DNA from: Fluviicola sp.
GTDB lineage: Bacteria; Bacteroidota; Bacteroidia; Flavobacteriales_D; Crocinitomicaceae
Length of the DNA stretch: 64,000 nt
Assembly: GCA_002734085.1 (NCBI GenBank)
Contig: NVXV01000001.1
Coordinates: 377,860 to 441,859, forward strand
Direction: 5' to 3'
The position numbers were made by a program, and so were the translations under genes. Below the pieces are notes generated by a model. It was not told the origin of the DNA, made no database searches, and saw only the letters and a program-made list of their open reading frames with translations. Positions 1 to 6,891 of this stretch are shown in pieces; position 1 is the first letter of the stretch, and each line of letters begins with the position of its first letter.

Positions 1-189
1 GCAACGATAAGTAATATAAGTACTGGCAAGGTTTACCCTTCAGTTAAGTTTTTGATTGAAGTTTCAGAATATCTGGATGTTGATATAAGAGAGATGTTTG
101 TATCAACAAAGGGTGGAGTATTAACATCCGTAGATAAACAAAAATTGAAGGATGTTTTAAACGAGGGAATTAACTTATTGAATAGTTGA
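1..189 (+). CDS. C-terminal part of an XRE-type HTH regulator (cut by window edge)
   Basis: Frame 1 is open from the window edge to TGA at 187-189 and gives 62 residues. The text (ISTGKVYPSVKFLIEVSEYLDVDIREMF) resembles the last helices of a Cro/C1-type helix-turn-helix domain, where a conserved small-residue turn leads into 'P-x-x-x-x-L-x-x-x-A/S-x-x-L-x-V'. About 25 residues follow (DKQKLKDVLNEGINLLNS), possibly a short dimerisation helix. The DNA-recognition half lies outside the window, so the target cannot be guessed. A terminator-like hairpin follows at 253-287. It is probably a regulator belonging to the mobile region on the left. Confidence 0.7.
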   Translation, partial: ATISNISTGKVYPSVKFLIEVSEYLDVDIREMFVSTKGGVLTSVDKQKLKDVLNEGINLLNS

Positions 190-252
190 AATTATGAACC
201 ATCTCTTGCAGTCATAAATCCGCATGTTACTAGAATGCGGAATGAGTTTGGG

Positions 253-287
253 ATAATCTAACTCCAATACTGGTCAGATTATTTTTT
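253..287 (+). terminator. Weak rho-independent terminator after the HTH gene
   Basis: A 7-bp inverted repeat (ATAATCT at 253-259, AGATTAT at 276-282) is followed by a run of six T. The stem is AT-rich, so it would be weak, but its place 60 bp after the HTH stop codon fits. A further 7-bp inverted repeat (219-225 and 235-241) lies between without a T tract. Confidence 0.4.
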
Positions 288-304
288 GAAATGAGGGGTG
301 ACTA

Positions 305-442
305 TTGGACATAGATAGTGAATCTATTGGGGAAGACAAAACACTATTGAAAATTGAAGATTTTACAGGTAGAGAAGTAAATTTCAACCCCAACACTCCT
401 TTGATTTATATCTACTCTGATAGTACGGTAGAAAAAAAGTAA
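305..442 (+). pseudogene. Relic of a T9SS C-terminal sorting domain (frameshifted)
   Basis: A 45-codon frame reads DKTLLKIEDFTGREV, then NPNTPLIYIYSDSTVEKK, then stop. This matches the end of T9SS type A cargo proteins, which typically read 'LLKIvDvtGRev..tpNtPLiYiYsDGtVEKk.iie'. A stop codon lies in frame just upstream (299-301), so there is no room for the cargo part. Inserting one base in the A-run at 432-438 would continue the frame as VIMK, close to the usual terminal VIIE; the natural glycine of 'SDGT' is serine here. I read it as the broken end of a former secreted protein left at a junction. Expression as a 45-residue peptide from TTG is unlikely. Confidence 0.7.
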
Positions 443-521
443 TTATGAAACAAAATTACCTGATTATTTCAATATAATTTATAACTTAGTTGTGATTTAG
501 GTGGTTAGGTTAGGTTGATTA

Positions 522-566
522 ATAAGAGGGAAAAGAACGCTCGTTCATTCCCTCTTATGTTTTTTT
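522..566 (+). terminator. Strong rho-independent terminator
   Basis: Perfect 11-bp inverted repeat (ATAAGAGGGAA at 522-532, TTCCCTCTTAT at 548-558) followed by G and seven T. It lies downstream of the T9SS relic and suggests that the relic was once the end of a real transcription unit. The rest of 443-521 and 567-776 shows no further gene that I can support. Confidence 0.8.
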
Positions 567-776
567 GCAACTTTGTATTAAACTACCATCTCCATAATTC
601 ACTGACGTCAAAATGAAAAGAGCAATTTGTATTTGAACTCTTATTTACAAAAAGAGTATATTTAAAAAAAATATAAGGTATCACTACTTTGCTTCTCTCT
701 ATTCAAAAACCGAGGGGGATTTAAGGCATGTGGTTGATATATAGTATTTGGCAGTAATTTAAATAAAAAACACATC

Positions 777-1442
777 ATGAAACAAATGAAACCTCTAATC
801 TTTGCAGTAATTATTATTACGTTTTATTCCTGCACCTCTAATTCTGAGAAAACATTGAAAAATGATTCAGTTGAAAGAAACATTGCTATTACACAATTTC
901 AAGATTCTATTCAAAAAGTAAACGACTCCGTTCGAAAAGTAGAAGAATTTGCAATTGCACAACTAAAAAAGGATTCCATTGAAGATTCACAAATCAAAAG
1001 ATATTCAGTTGAAAAAATATCTGGTAAGCATAAATACGGTGGGGCTACCAAAATTCAGTATAAATCTTTATTTCAATTACTTTCTGAGATTGAAAAGAAA
1101 GCAAAAAAGGAAATGTGGACGTATGAGGAAAAGAAGTCCAAGATTGACGCTTATAAAAGTTTTTACAAAGGAGGGGAAATTAGACTTGATATTGAAAGAA
1201 CAACCTTAGGAGCGGCAAACACTAAATATTTTTCAATTATCATTAAAGACCTTGATGAAAATGAATTATATAGAAAAGACCTTGATTCAAATATACCTGA
1301 AACTCCAAAATCTAATGATTATTGGTGGAATATTAGCATTGAAGGTATTGATAAGAGAATAAGAGCTCCTTTTTATGTTTACGTTGTTGATAAACTTGAG
1401 GATGCCCCATTTAAGTTCGAAGTTACACCTGTAAAAAACTAA
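777..1442 (+). CDS. Hypothetical lipoprotein, 221 aa
   Basis: The N-terminus has two lysines, a hydrophobic stretch (PLIFAVIIITF) and the lipobox-like YSC with the lipidation cysteine at residue 19, so this is very likely a membrane-anchored lipoprotein. Residues 25-75 are charged and probably helical, with a repeated 'DS(I/V)xKV' pattern. The C-terminal 100 residues look like a beta-rich domain (RLDIERTTLGAANTKYFSIIIKDLDENELYRKDL) with 'YWWNISIEGIDK' and 'PFYVYVVDKL', which recalls a C2-like or small immunoglobulin-like fold. No family was recognised. It stands alone between a terminator and the AcrVA2-like gene and is probably cargo of the left-hand element. Confidence 0.75.
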   Translation: MKQMKPLIFAVIIITFYSCTSNSEKTLKNDSVERNIAITQFQDSIQKVNDSVRKVEEFAIAQLKKDSIEDSQIKRYSVEKISGKHKYGGATKIQYKSLFQLLSEIEKKAKKEMWTYEEKKSKIDAYKSFYKGGEIRLDIERTTLGAANTKYFSIIIKDLDENELYRKDLDSNIPETPKSNDYWWNISIEGIDKRIRAPFYVYVVDKLEDAPFKFEVTPVKN

Positions 1443-1551
1443 GATATACTGGTAGTAGAAAATAAACGCAAGCCACTATAATACATATACGGTAGCCGTA
1501 TGTACCTATTCTATGTATTAGGGGTGCTTTTAAAGCGACACTGATTATATT

Positions 1552-2721
1552 ATGACAGAAAATGAACTTTCATATTTTTTCCCATACAAAGTTGACAAAA
1601 AATTTAACTTTCGCCATTTTGCAAGAAATCAAAACGATTTCATACGACAATTTATTCCTAATTATGACGGTACAAATGTTCACGATTTTATAGAAAATAA
1701 ATCTTCGTTGAATGAACAACAAAAATATGATTTACTTTATCTGTACGAAGATTTTAGAAATTGGGTTTGGTGGTATCAAAATGGAAAAAATATATTTTCA
1801 TTTTCAAAAGATTTGCTAACAATACTTGAAAAAACGGACGTCAGTGAAATTACACCTGACTTTTTTCATTTACCATACGACATTTTTTATGTTTCTCTAA
1901 AACCTTTAAACTTAAAAATATCAAAATACAGTGATGAGGTTATAGAAGGTGTTTATATAGACCATAACTATTGGAATCCATCTGGAGAACATCCAGAAGG
2001 TTATTGTGATTTATCTTTTCGTTTTGTGGGGGATTTTAAAGAAATATTTTTAAACTTTATTCCAAACGTTAATAGTAGATTGTCTATAAACACAAAAAAG
2101 GAAGAAGTTCAATTTATCGAGTCGCCATTAGGTAATTTCTGGACTGTTTGGTTTTGGTTTGAAAAAGAAGAAGGGAGGGAAAACGTAAAACAGGCTGTTG
2201 ACTATTTTTTAGAAGGACTTAGAGAAGAAGTTTTTCCAAAAGACAATAATACAAAAGTTACTGACTATGAATTGGACTTTTACAATTCTACTGTTGAGTT
2301 GCTCACGAACACGATTAATCTTGTGATTAATTGTATGTTATATTTATCGCAGCCACAAGAAAAAACAGACATTGAAGAAAAATATCCAACAAACCTACCG
2401 CACAACTTTGATAAAAAACTAAAATTTGCCAAGACAGTAAAAGAACAAAAGAAGCTTGATGGAAAAATCGAACAATTAGGTTTTACGAAAATAAAATACG
2501 TTGGACAATCTTTTAAGCACAACAATCAATATTTATTTGACGACACTAATCACAATACCCAACCTCATTGGAGGCGTGGACATTGGCGAAATCAAAAATA
2601 TGGAGAAAAACTAACATTAAAAAAGGCAATTTGGATAATGCCTACAATTGTGAATAAAGAAAAAGGACAACCCAAAAAAGGACATGTTTACGACATTAAT
2701 GAAAAAACAACGAACCCCTAA
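1552..2721 (+). CDS. AcrVA2-like family protein (putative anti-CRISPR family)
   Basis: 389 residues, no signal peptide or membrane segment. The C-terminal motif PHWRRGHWRNQKYG (338-351), followed by KKAIWIMPTIVN (358-369), matches the end of AcrVA2 and its many homologues on mobile elements, which read roughly 'PH.RRGHW.....G......vrW..p.fVN'. The middle also follows that family: 'HLPYDIFYVSLKPL' (106-119) before 'VIEGVYIDHNY', then a helical 'LTNTINLVINCMLYLSQP' (251-268), where AcrVA2 has '..LLPYLLWLCVAEPDI'. AcrVA2 inhibits Cas12a production; most homologues are uncharacterised, so activity here is inference. The gene is monocistronic, preceded by an ATACGG-TAG-CCGTAT hairpin (1487-1501) and followed by a hairpin over its stop codon. 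Confidence 0.6.
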   Translation: MTENELSYFFPYKVDKKFNFRHFARNQNDFIRQFIPNYDGTNVHDFIENKSSLNEQQKYDLLYLYEDFRNWVWWYQNGKNIFSFSKDLLTILEKTDVSEITPDFFHLPYDIFYVSLKPLNLKISKYSDEVIEGVYIDHNYWNPSGEHPEGYCDLSFRFVGDFKEIFLNFIPNVNSRLSINTKKEEVQFIESPLGNFWTVWFWFEKEEGRENVKQAVDYFLEGLREEVFPKDNNTKVTDYELDFYNSTVELLTNTINLVINCMLYLSQPQEKTDIEEKYPTNLPHNFDKKLKFAKTVKEQKKLDGKIEQLGFTKIKYVGQSFKHNNQYLFDDTNHNTQPHWRRGHWRNQKYGEKLTLKKAIWIMPTIVNKEKGQPKKGHVYDINEKTTNP

Positions 2722-2734
2722 TAGGTGTTTCGTT
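2709..2734 (+). repeat. Hairpin across the stop codon of the AcrVA2-like gene
   Basis: Imperfect inverted repeat AACGAA-CCCCT / AGGTG-T-TTCGTT with a 3-base loop, overlapping the TAA stop and followed by CAACGGTTAGTGATG rather than a T tract. It may be a weak terminator, or part of a cassette-type boundary as often flanks single hypothetical genes in Bacteroidota accessory DNA. The DNA from here to 2961 shows no gene that I can support. Confidence 0.35.
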
Positions 2735-2961
2735 CAACGGTTAGTGATGTTCTCAGAAAGTCGCCACTTGACTTGTTGACGACCTTCATCCACAAACTGA
2801 ACAATATCCCTAAATAAATAGACAAACAGCAAAATCTTACATAAAGGAATATAAAGACCAATTCGATTTTGTAAAATAACCTGAGATTTGCAAATGGAAA
2901 GCGGTAAAACAATTTCAAGACAATTGAGGTGTTAATACACCTGCCTTCTATGTAGCATAAT

Positions 2962-3756
2962 CTATGTGATAAGAATTTTTCTCAGAGGGATTTTTTTTGG
3001 AGTAAATTCACCTATAACCTTGGGTTGAAAATCTGAGAACTCAACTTCAATAATATCATCAATCATTTTGAAAGTTTTGGTAACTCTATCTGGTGCTGAT
3101 TGAATATTGCCGTACTCATCATAATAATCATCTTGCGGAACACAATAATTTGAAAGTACCATTTTGATAAATCCACTTCCTCCTTTTCCATCTAAATCCC
3201 ATAAATAAAGAGCTTTGACGTTAGACCAGTAAAGAAACCTTTCATATGCTTTTAGTTTTATTTTTTTATTAAAATTATACTCATCATCTTCATCTATATC
3301 AATAAAGCGAGAATCATCATACGGTATTATCCAAAAAACGTATATGTTATTTCTAGCATATGATTGAGTTCTTCTTGATATTTCATCAAAAGAGATACTC
3401 GATGATTGTACCTCAATTCCTATTTTGGTTCCTTTCTTAGTTTCAATATACACATCAGCTCTAATTGAATTATCCCCAAGCCATTTTTCCGTTTCAATTG
3501 ATTTAACTGATTTGTAATTCTCAGAGATATGTTCGAATATTTGAAATTGTATCTCTAAGTGTTCAAAGGACATTGGTTTGTAGTTTGAACAATCAGATTT
3601 TCTATGTTTAAAGTGACCTATTCGAATACCTGACTTAGATTTGTGATGAATTAATTCTTCACTACATTTTTCACAATAGTAATTTTCATTTGGATTCTTT
3701 TCTATCATTTGACCAATGACCTTTTTAGAATCACTATTTCTTATAGCTGAAAGCAT
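2962..3756 (-). CDS. CoiA-like nuclease-family protein
   Basis: 264 residues. The N-terminus has the zinc-finger-like pattern of competence protein CoiA: YYCEKCSEEL (C28, C31), then HFKH (H48, H51) and C56. It is followed by a restriction-endonuclease-like core with D101 (IRADVYIE) and the E-x-Q signature IGIEVQSSS (E115, Q117), as in CoiA and Holliday-junction-resolvase-like nucleases. CoiA is needed for DNA processing during transformation in Gram-positives. In Bacteroidota, CoiA-like proteins are often found in accessory regions, so a defence or element-maintenance role is equally possible. It is transcribed divergently from the 3880 gene across a 7-bp inverted repeat. The start ATG is at 3754-3756. 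Confidence 0.75.
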   Translation of the reverse strand: MLSAIRNSDSKKVIGQMIEKNPNENYYCEKCSEELIHHKSKSGIRIGHFKHRKSDCSNYKPMSFEHLEIQFQIFEHISENYKSVKSIETEKWLGDNSIRADVYIETKKGTKIGIEVQSSSISFDEISRRTQSYARNNIYVFWIIPYDDSRFIDIDEDDEYNFNKKIKLKAYERFLYWSNVKALYLWDLDGKGGSGFIKMVLSNYCVPQDDYYDEYGNIQSAPDRVTKTFKMIDDIIEVEFSDFQPKVIGEFTPKKIPLRKILIT

Positions 3757-3759
3757 TAT

Positions 3760-3783
3760 TGAAGTTTTTGTAATTGAACTTCA
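3760..3783. promoter_or_regulatory. Inverted repeat between divergent genes (possible operator)
   Basis: TGAAGTT (3760-3766) and AACTTCA (3777-3783) form a perfect 7-bp inverted repeat with a 10-bp spacer, lying between the start of the CoiA-like gene and the rightward gene at 3880. The arrangement is that of an operator read by a dimer; the XRE protein at 4107-4343 is a possible reader. There is no direct evidence. Confidence 0.35.
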
Positions 3784-3879
3784 CTAAAATAGTAAAATTT
3801 GATAACCGTTCAAACTCCACTAATAGCAAACCTCATCTTTCTCGTAACACATTGGAATCTTCCTATTATCCTTGTCCAC

Positions 3880-4110
3880 ATGGAAAAGGAACTGTCAGAA
3901 CACAACTTCACAATAAGCGATAAGGAAGCCTTAAAGCACTTAAAAGAATTCATGGGGTTAACAACGCCTAATGGATTATTAAAGTCGCTGCAAAGGGCTT
4001 TATATGCGTATCTATTGGAACAGGGTGAAACAGGATTAGAAGCGGAATTTAAAAAGGTCGTAGAAGACAACTATTTGTTGTTTGAATTTCTGAATAAGCT
4101 TAACGACTAA
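3880..4110 (+). CDS. Small hypothetical protein, 76 aa
   Basis: The frame is open from 3799, but the residues before Met 28 look like out-of-gene text, whereas from 3880 (MEKELSEHNFTISDKEALKHL) the protein is a compact amphipathic alpha-helical unit, so I place the start at 3880. The sequence ends LLFEFLNKLND. There is no signal peptide, membrane segment or recognised domain. Its stop overlaps the stop of the convergent XRE gene by four bases. The convergent pair could be a regulator with a small effector (toxin-antitoxin-like), but nothing in the sequence proves that. Confidence 0.5.
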   Translation: MEKELSEHNFTISDKEALKHLKEFMGLTTPNGLLKSLQRALYAYLLEQGETGLEAEFKKVVEDNYLLFEFLNKLND

Positions 4111-4343
4111 AAATCCACCAATTCAGACACACTAATTTCAAAGGCATCAGCAATTCTTTTAAGCATTGAGATTTTCATTTCTTGTTTACCAAGTTCATAC
4201 TTCCTTAAATTTTGAGCATCAAGACCAGCTTTATATGCAATTTCTTCAATGCTAACACCCTTTGACTTCCTAAGTTCTCTTAGGTGTTTACCTAACTCAA
4301 TGCAGTAATTAGATACATTCTTTTTTTGTTCACTTTTTGCCAT
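4107..4343 (-). CDS. XRE-family HTH transcriptional regulator, 78 aa
   Basis: A complete small Cro/C1-type regulator. Residues 14-75 form the five-helix domain: LGKHLRELRKSKGVSIEEIAYKAGL, the recognition segment DAQNLRKYELGKQEM, then ISMLKRIADAFEISVSELVDF. The polar first ten residues (MAKSEQKKNV) suit a cytoplasmic DNA-binding protein. The ATG is at 4341-4343. The 50 bp upstream separate it from the rightward promoter at 4395-4423, so it could control that promoter as well as itself. This class is common as element-borne repressors. Confidence 0.85.
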   Translation of the reverse strand: MAKSEQKKNVSNYCIELGKHLRELRKSKGVSIEEIAYKAGLDAQNLRKYELGKQEMKISMLKRIADAFEISVSELVDF

Positions 4344-4394
4344 ACTTCAAATCTGTGAACAAGTCGTTGATTTTAACCAATTGCCAATAACAGG

Positions 4395-4423
4395 TTGTGT
4401 ATAACCTTTTTTATATATATTTG
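4395..4423 (+). promoter_or_regulatory. Bacteroidota sigma-A promoter for the 4443 lipoprotein gene
   Basis: TTG at 4395-4397, 18 bp spacer, then TATATTTG at 4416-4423, a full match to the TAnnTTTG -7 element of Bacteroidota. The ATG of the lipoprotein gene follows 20 bases after the -7 element, leaving a short leader. Confidence 0.65.
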
Positions 4424-4442
4424 TGAAAAACACTATCTAATT

Positions 4443-5018
4443 ATGAAGAAAATAAATTTTTTATTAGCATTAGCGTTCGTTTTTACATCTTGTAACAAAG
4501 AAAATCAAGAACCAACTGAAACACCCACTACACAAAACAACGGTGGAACGACACAATTTCAGTATAGTGGTGATAATTTCGCTGGAAAATGGAAGTTAGA
4601 TAGCGTAACCGTCTTTACTGCCAATACAACTAATGTGAACTCCCAAGACACTATAACGTACATGCCGTCTGAGGTTGGTAGTACATTTACAATGGAAATT
4701 TATGGAGAAGTGTACAATGAGACCACAGGAGACTTCGAAAAGACAACAATAGTTGAAGCAGATGATATGTTAGAGGTTGATAACAGACCTCATGGTCGAC
4801 TATATGGTGGATTGTCTGTTAATAGTGATGTAACCACATTAGCATCGGCAATTTTATCAACAGAAGAAAACGGTGAAGAAGAAGATATTTATCATTTTAC
4901 GTATAGTGGAATGCATAATATCAGAGAATATGTTCTAGTAGATAATAATCATATTTTGGTTACGGCTGAAAGCGGATTTGGAACCGCACTGTGGGAATAT
5001 TTTACCAGAGTTAATTAA
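4443..5018 (+). CDS. Hypothetical lipoprotein, 191 aa
   Basis: An earlier in-frame ATG exists at 4395, but it lies inside the promoter; the start at 4443 gives a clean lipoprotein signal (MKKINFLLALAFVFTSC, cysteine at 17). After a threonine/glutamine-rich linker (residues 20-38), 'FAGKWKLDSVTVF' begins a lipocalin-like beta-rich domain of about 150 residues, a common Bacteroidota lipoprotein layout. It ends 'TALWEYFTRVN'. The ligand and role are unknown. It is followed after 85 bp by the membrane-protein gene at 5104. Confidence 0.75.
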   Translation: MKKINFLLALAFVFTSCNKENQEPTETPTTQNNGGTTQFQYSGDNFAGKWKLDSVTVFTANTTNVNSQDTITYMPSEVGSTFTMEIYGEVYNETTGDFEKTTIVEADDMLEVDNRPHGRLYGGLSVNSDVTTLASAILSTEENGEEEDIYHFTYSGMHNIREYVLVDNNHILVTAESGFGTALWEYFTRVN

Positions 5019-5103
5019 TCTACTTGTATGGTACTTAGAAAAAGGAAAGAAGAGTATTTTTTAATAAATGACACATTGAGTGATTTCATTATATATTAAA
5101 ATT

Positions 5104-5517
5104 ATGCTTGATAAATCAGTCGTAATTAATGTTTACACACCTCTATTAATTGGTAGCATAATTTATATTCTTTTTAGAGGTGATTCAATTTTCGTAAAAA
5201 GCTGGTTGGATTTAAAAAATCACACAATACAATCAATCAAACTCCCTAGCTGGATGATTTATTCCTTTCAAGACGGACTTTGGGCATATTCATTTGTTTC
5301 GGCAATGAACTTGCTTTGGAAAAATAGCAAACATATATATCTATGGCTGTTTATCTCAATTATATTGATATTCGGTCACGAAGTTGGGCAAGGGGCAGGT
5401 ATTATTCATGGGACTTTTGACTTAGTTGATATCTTCTTTTATTGCTTAGGTGTTATCCTGAGTTTATTATTCACAAGTAAAAAATCAAATTATGAAACAA
5501 CATTTTCGATTCTTTAG
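5104..5517 (+). CDS. Small multi-pass membrane protein (VanZ-like appearance)
   Basis: About 137 residues from the ATG at 5104 (an in-frame ATG at 5080 is possible). Four hydrophobic segments are visible: TPLLIGSIIYILF, DGLWAYSFVSAMNLLW, YLWLFISIILIFG and VDIFFYCLGVILSLLF. The end reads E-V-G-Q, then GTFDLVDIFFYCLG, which recalls the 'E..Q......D..D...N..G' pattern of VanZ-like proteins, although the aspartate spacing is only approximate. Its last 26 bases overlap the next gene in another frame, suggesting translational coupling. The function is unknown. Confidence 0.55.
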   Translation: MLDKSVVINVYTPLLIGSIIYILFRGDSIFVKSWLDLKNHTIQSIKLPSWMIYSFQDGLWAYSFVSAMNLLWKNSKHIYLWLFISIILIFGHEVGQGAGIIHGTFDLVDIFFYCLGVILSLLFTSKKSNYETTFSIL

Positions 5518-6040
5518 TTCATTAGCAGTAATTGGTTTCTTTTTATTCATAGCCTACTCTTCTGGTGAGTCATCATCATTCGAACCAAAAGATTTAAGTC
5601 AAGCTAGTCAGGATGATATGTTAAATGCACTTGCAAGTGAAGAAATGACTGAAAACATTGATGCTGGTGGAGGCATAATGGAATATGATATTACTCTCAA
5701 TATAAATAATAATGGAACATTTACTTACCAAATGAAAGAGAGTACTTCTCAAACTGTGGATTACGTAGATGCTAGTGGAAATGTAACATTTGTAGGTAAT
5801 GTTGAAAAAGTAGATATTCCAAGTTCTGACTCGTATCAATATGAACAGGCTTTATTATTTAAAGGTACAGATGATGAGGGGAAGCCATTTGAACTGAAGG
5901 GGTCGATTGTCCAATTTGTTTATGAGGTAGGAGGAATGCAATACGACTGGAATATAAGTTATGATAGTTACGCTATTTCAAGCCAAAAATCCGTTAGCAT
6001 TAAAAATTACCGATTACCGTTTGATGATTTTACTCCCTAA
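5492..6040 (+). CDS. Hypothetical exported protein, 182 aa
   Basis: Starts with a signal peptide (MKQHFRFFSSLAVIGFFLFIAYSSG) without a lipobox cysteine, so it is periplasmic or an uncleaved membrane-anchored protein. From residue 60 it reads as alternating beta strands (MEYDITLNINNNGTFTYQM, VDASGNVTFVGNV), a small lipocalin/META-like fold in style. It overlaps the preceding membrane-protein gene by 26 bp and is followed after 11 bp by the SHOCT protein gene, so the three are probably one transcript. No family was recognised. Confidence 0.6.
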   Translation: MKQHFRFFSSLAVIGFFLFIAYSSGESSSFEPKDLSQASQDDMLNALASEEMTENIDAGGGIMEYDITLNINNNGTFTYQMKESTSQTVDYVDASGNVTFVGNVEKVDIPSSDSYQYEQALLFKGTDDEGKPFELKGSIVQFVYEVGGMQYDWNISYDSYAISSQKSVSIKNYRLPFDDFTP

Positions 6041-6051
6041 CGTTTGAAAAT

Positions 6052-6729
6052 ATGGAAACTATAAAAATAAGGTTCCTTGATGGACTTCTTACATTTGATG
6101 ACTCAAGTGTTCAATTCAATGCAGACAACCCTAACCTACCAAGGATTCAAAGCATTAATTTAAAAGACGTTGGAACTTTAAATTACAGTAATTACATCTT
6201 TTTAAAACGAATGCCTATTCAATATGGGCTTAGGTTTGGTTTGGGTGGGATTCTTATAATAATTGCATCCATAATATTGGGGTACGCTTTAGATAAAGGC
6301 TCTTTAATGAGTATTGGAGTTACTGTAGGTATAATTATGGAATTCTTTGGTATTTTCCTTGTTCTAGGAGATTTAATCATTGATGGACTTTTTGGCGGTT
6401 CATTGATTATAGGTATTTGTGAAAGTATTTGGGGAGAAAAGGGGTTTGAAGTAAATATAAATCATAACTCTGGGAACCAAGGAATATGTTTTTATACAGC
6501 ATTAGATGAGGAATCAAAAATTAAGAAAGCGATAAAAGCATTAGAAACCTCTGTCAAAGGATTTAGCAAATCTGAATCCGAAGCAACTCAACACAAAAGG
6601 AGTCATGAAACTCCAAAAGAAAGCACGAACACTTTAAAAGACCTTGAAAAACTTGCAGAACTGAAAGATAAAGGAATTATTACTGAGCAAGAATTTGAAC
6701 TGAAAAAGAAACAAATTCTCAATCTTTAA
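6052..6729 (+). CDS. Membrane protein with C-terminal SHOCT domain
   Basis: 225 residues. A soluble N-terminal portion (1-62) is followed by two hydrophobic segments (FGLGGILIIIASIILGYAL and IGVTVGIIMEFFGIFLVLG), a third weaker one around GGSLIIGICESIW, and a charged linker. The last 30 residues (DLEKLAELKDKGIITEQEFELKKKQIL) are a classic SHOCT domain, the short C-terminal helical pair with 'L..L...G.IteeEFe.kK..lL', usually involved in oligomerisation or protein contacts. The first 50 residues (IKIRFLDGLLTFDDSSVQF) look like a small beta domain. The biochemical role is unknown. It is the last gene of the probable 5104-6729 unit. Confidence 0.75.
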   Translation: METIKIRFLDGLLTFDDSSVQFNADNPNLPRIQSINLKDVGTLNYSNYIFLKRMPIQYGLRFGLGGILIIIASIILGYALDKGSLMSIGVTVGIIMEFFGIFLVLGDLIIDGLFGGSLIIGICESIWGEKGFEVNINHNSGNQGICFYTALDEESKIKKAIKALETSVKGFSKSESEATQHKRSHETPKESTNTLKDLEKLAELKDKGIITEQEFELKKKQILNL

Positions 6730-6770
6730 TATGATTTACCCATAATTACTTACGAAGTAAACTTCTCCAA

Positions 6771-6818
6771 CCTCATCTAATAACCTACCATTTCTGATGT
6801 ATATTTGGTTAGATGAGG
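6771..6818. terminator. Inverted repeat between convergent genes (possible terminator)
   Basis: CCTCATCTAA (6771-6780) and TTAGATGAGG (6809-6818) form a perfect 10-bp inverted repeat with a 28-base loop, located between the convergent SHOCT gene and the polymerase-like gene. There is no long T tract, so an attenuating or processing hairpin is also possible. Confidence 0.4.
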
Positions 6819-6891
6819 TGAATGTTAAAAGAGATGAGCCTACTAGCAATATTGACTCTTTGGTCAGTTAAGAAAATTGCATGAACTGAAA

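Noticed and set aside
219-241. Inverted repeat TCCGCAT/ATGCGGA after the HTH gene
   Set aside because: No T tract follows and the loop is nine bases; mentioned only beside the better terminator at 253-287.
1487-1501. Integron-type attC site before the AcrVA2-like gene
   Set aside because: Only a 6-bp hairpin; the R' and R'' core motifs of attC (RYYYAAC/GTTRRRY) could not be found with the right spacing, and there is no integron integrase next to it.
2718-2918. 66-codon open frame on the minus strand
   Set aside because: Strongly biased towards Phe/Leu/Tyr from AT-rich DNA, no family likeness and no promoter; it looks like chance.
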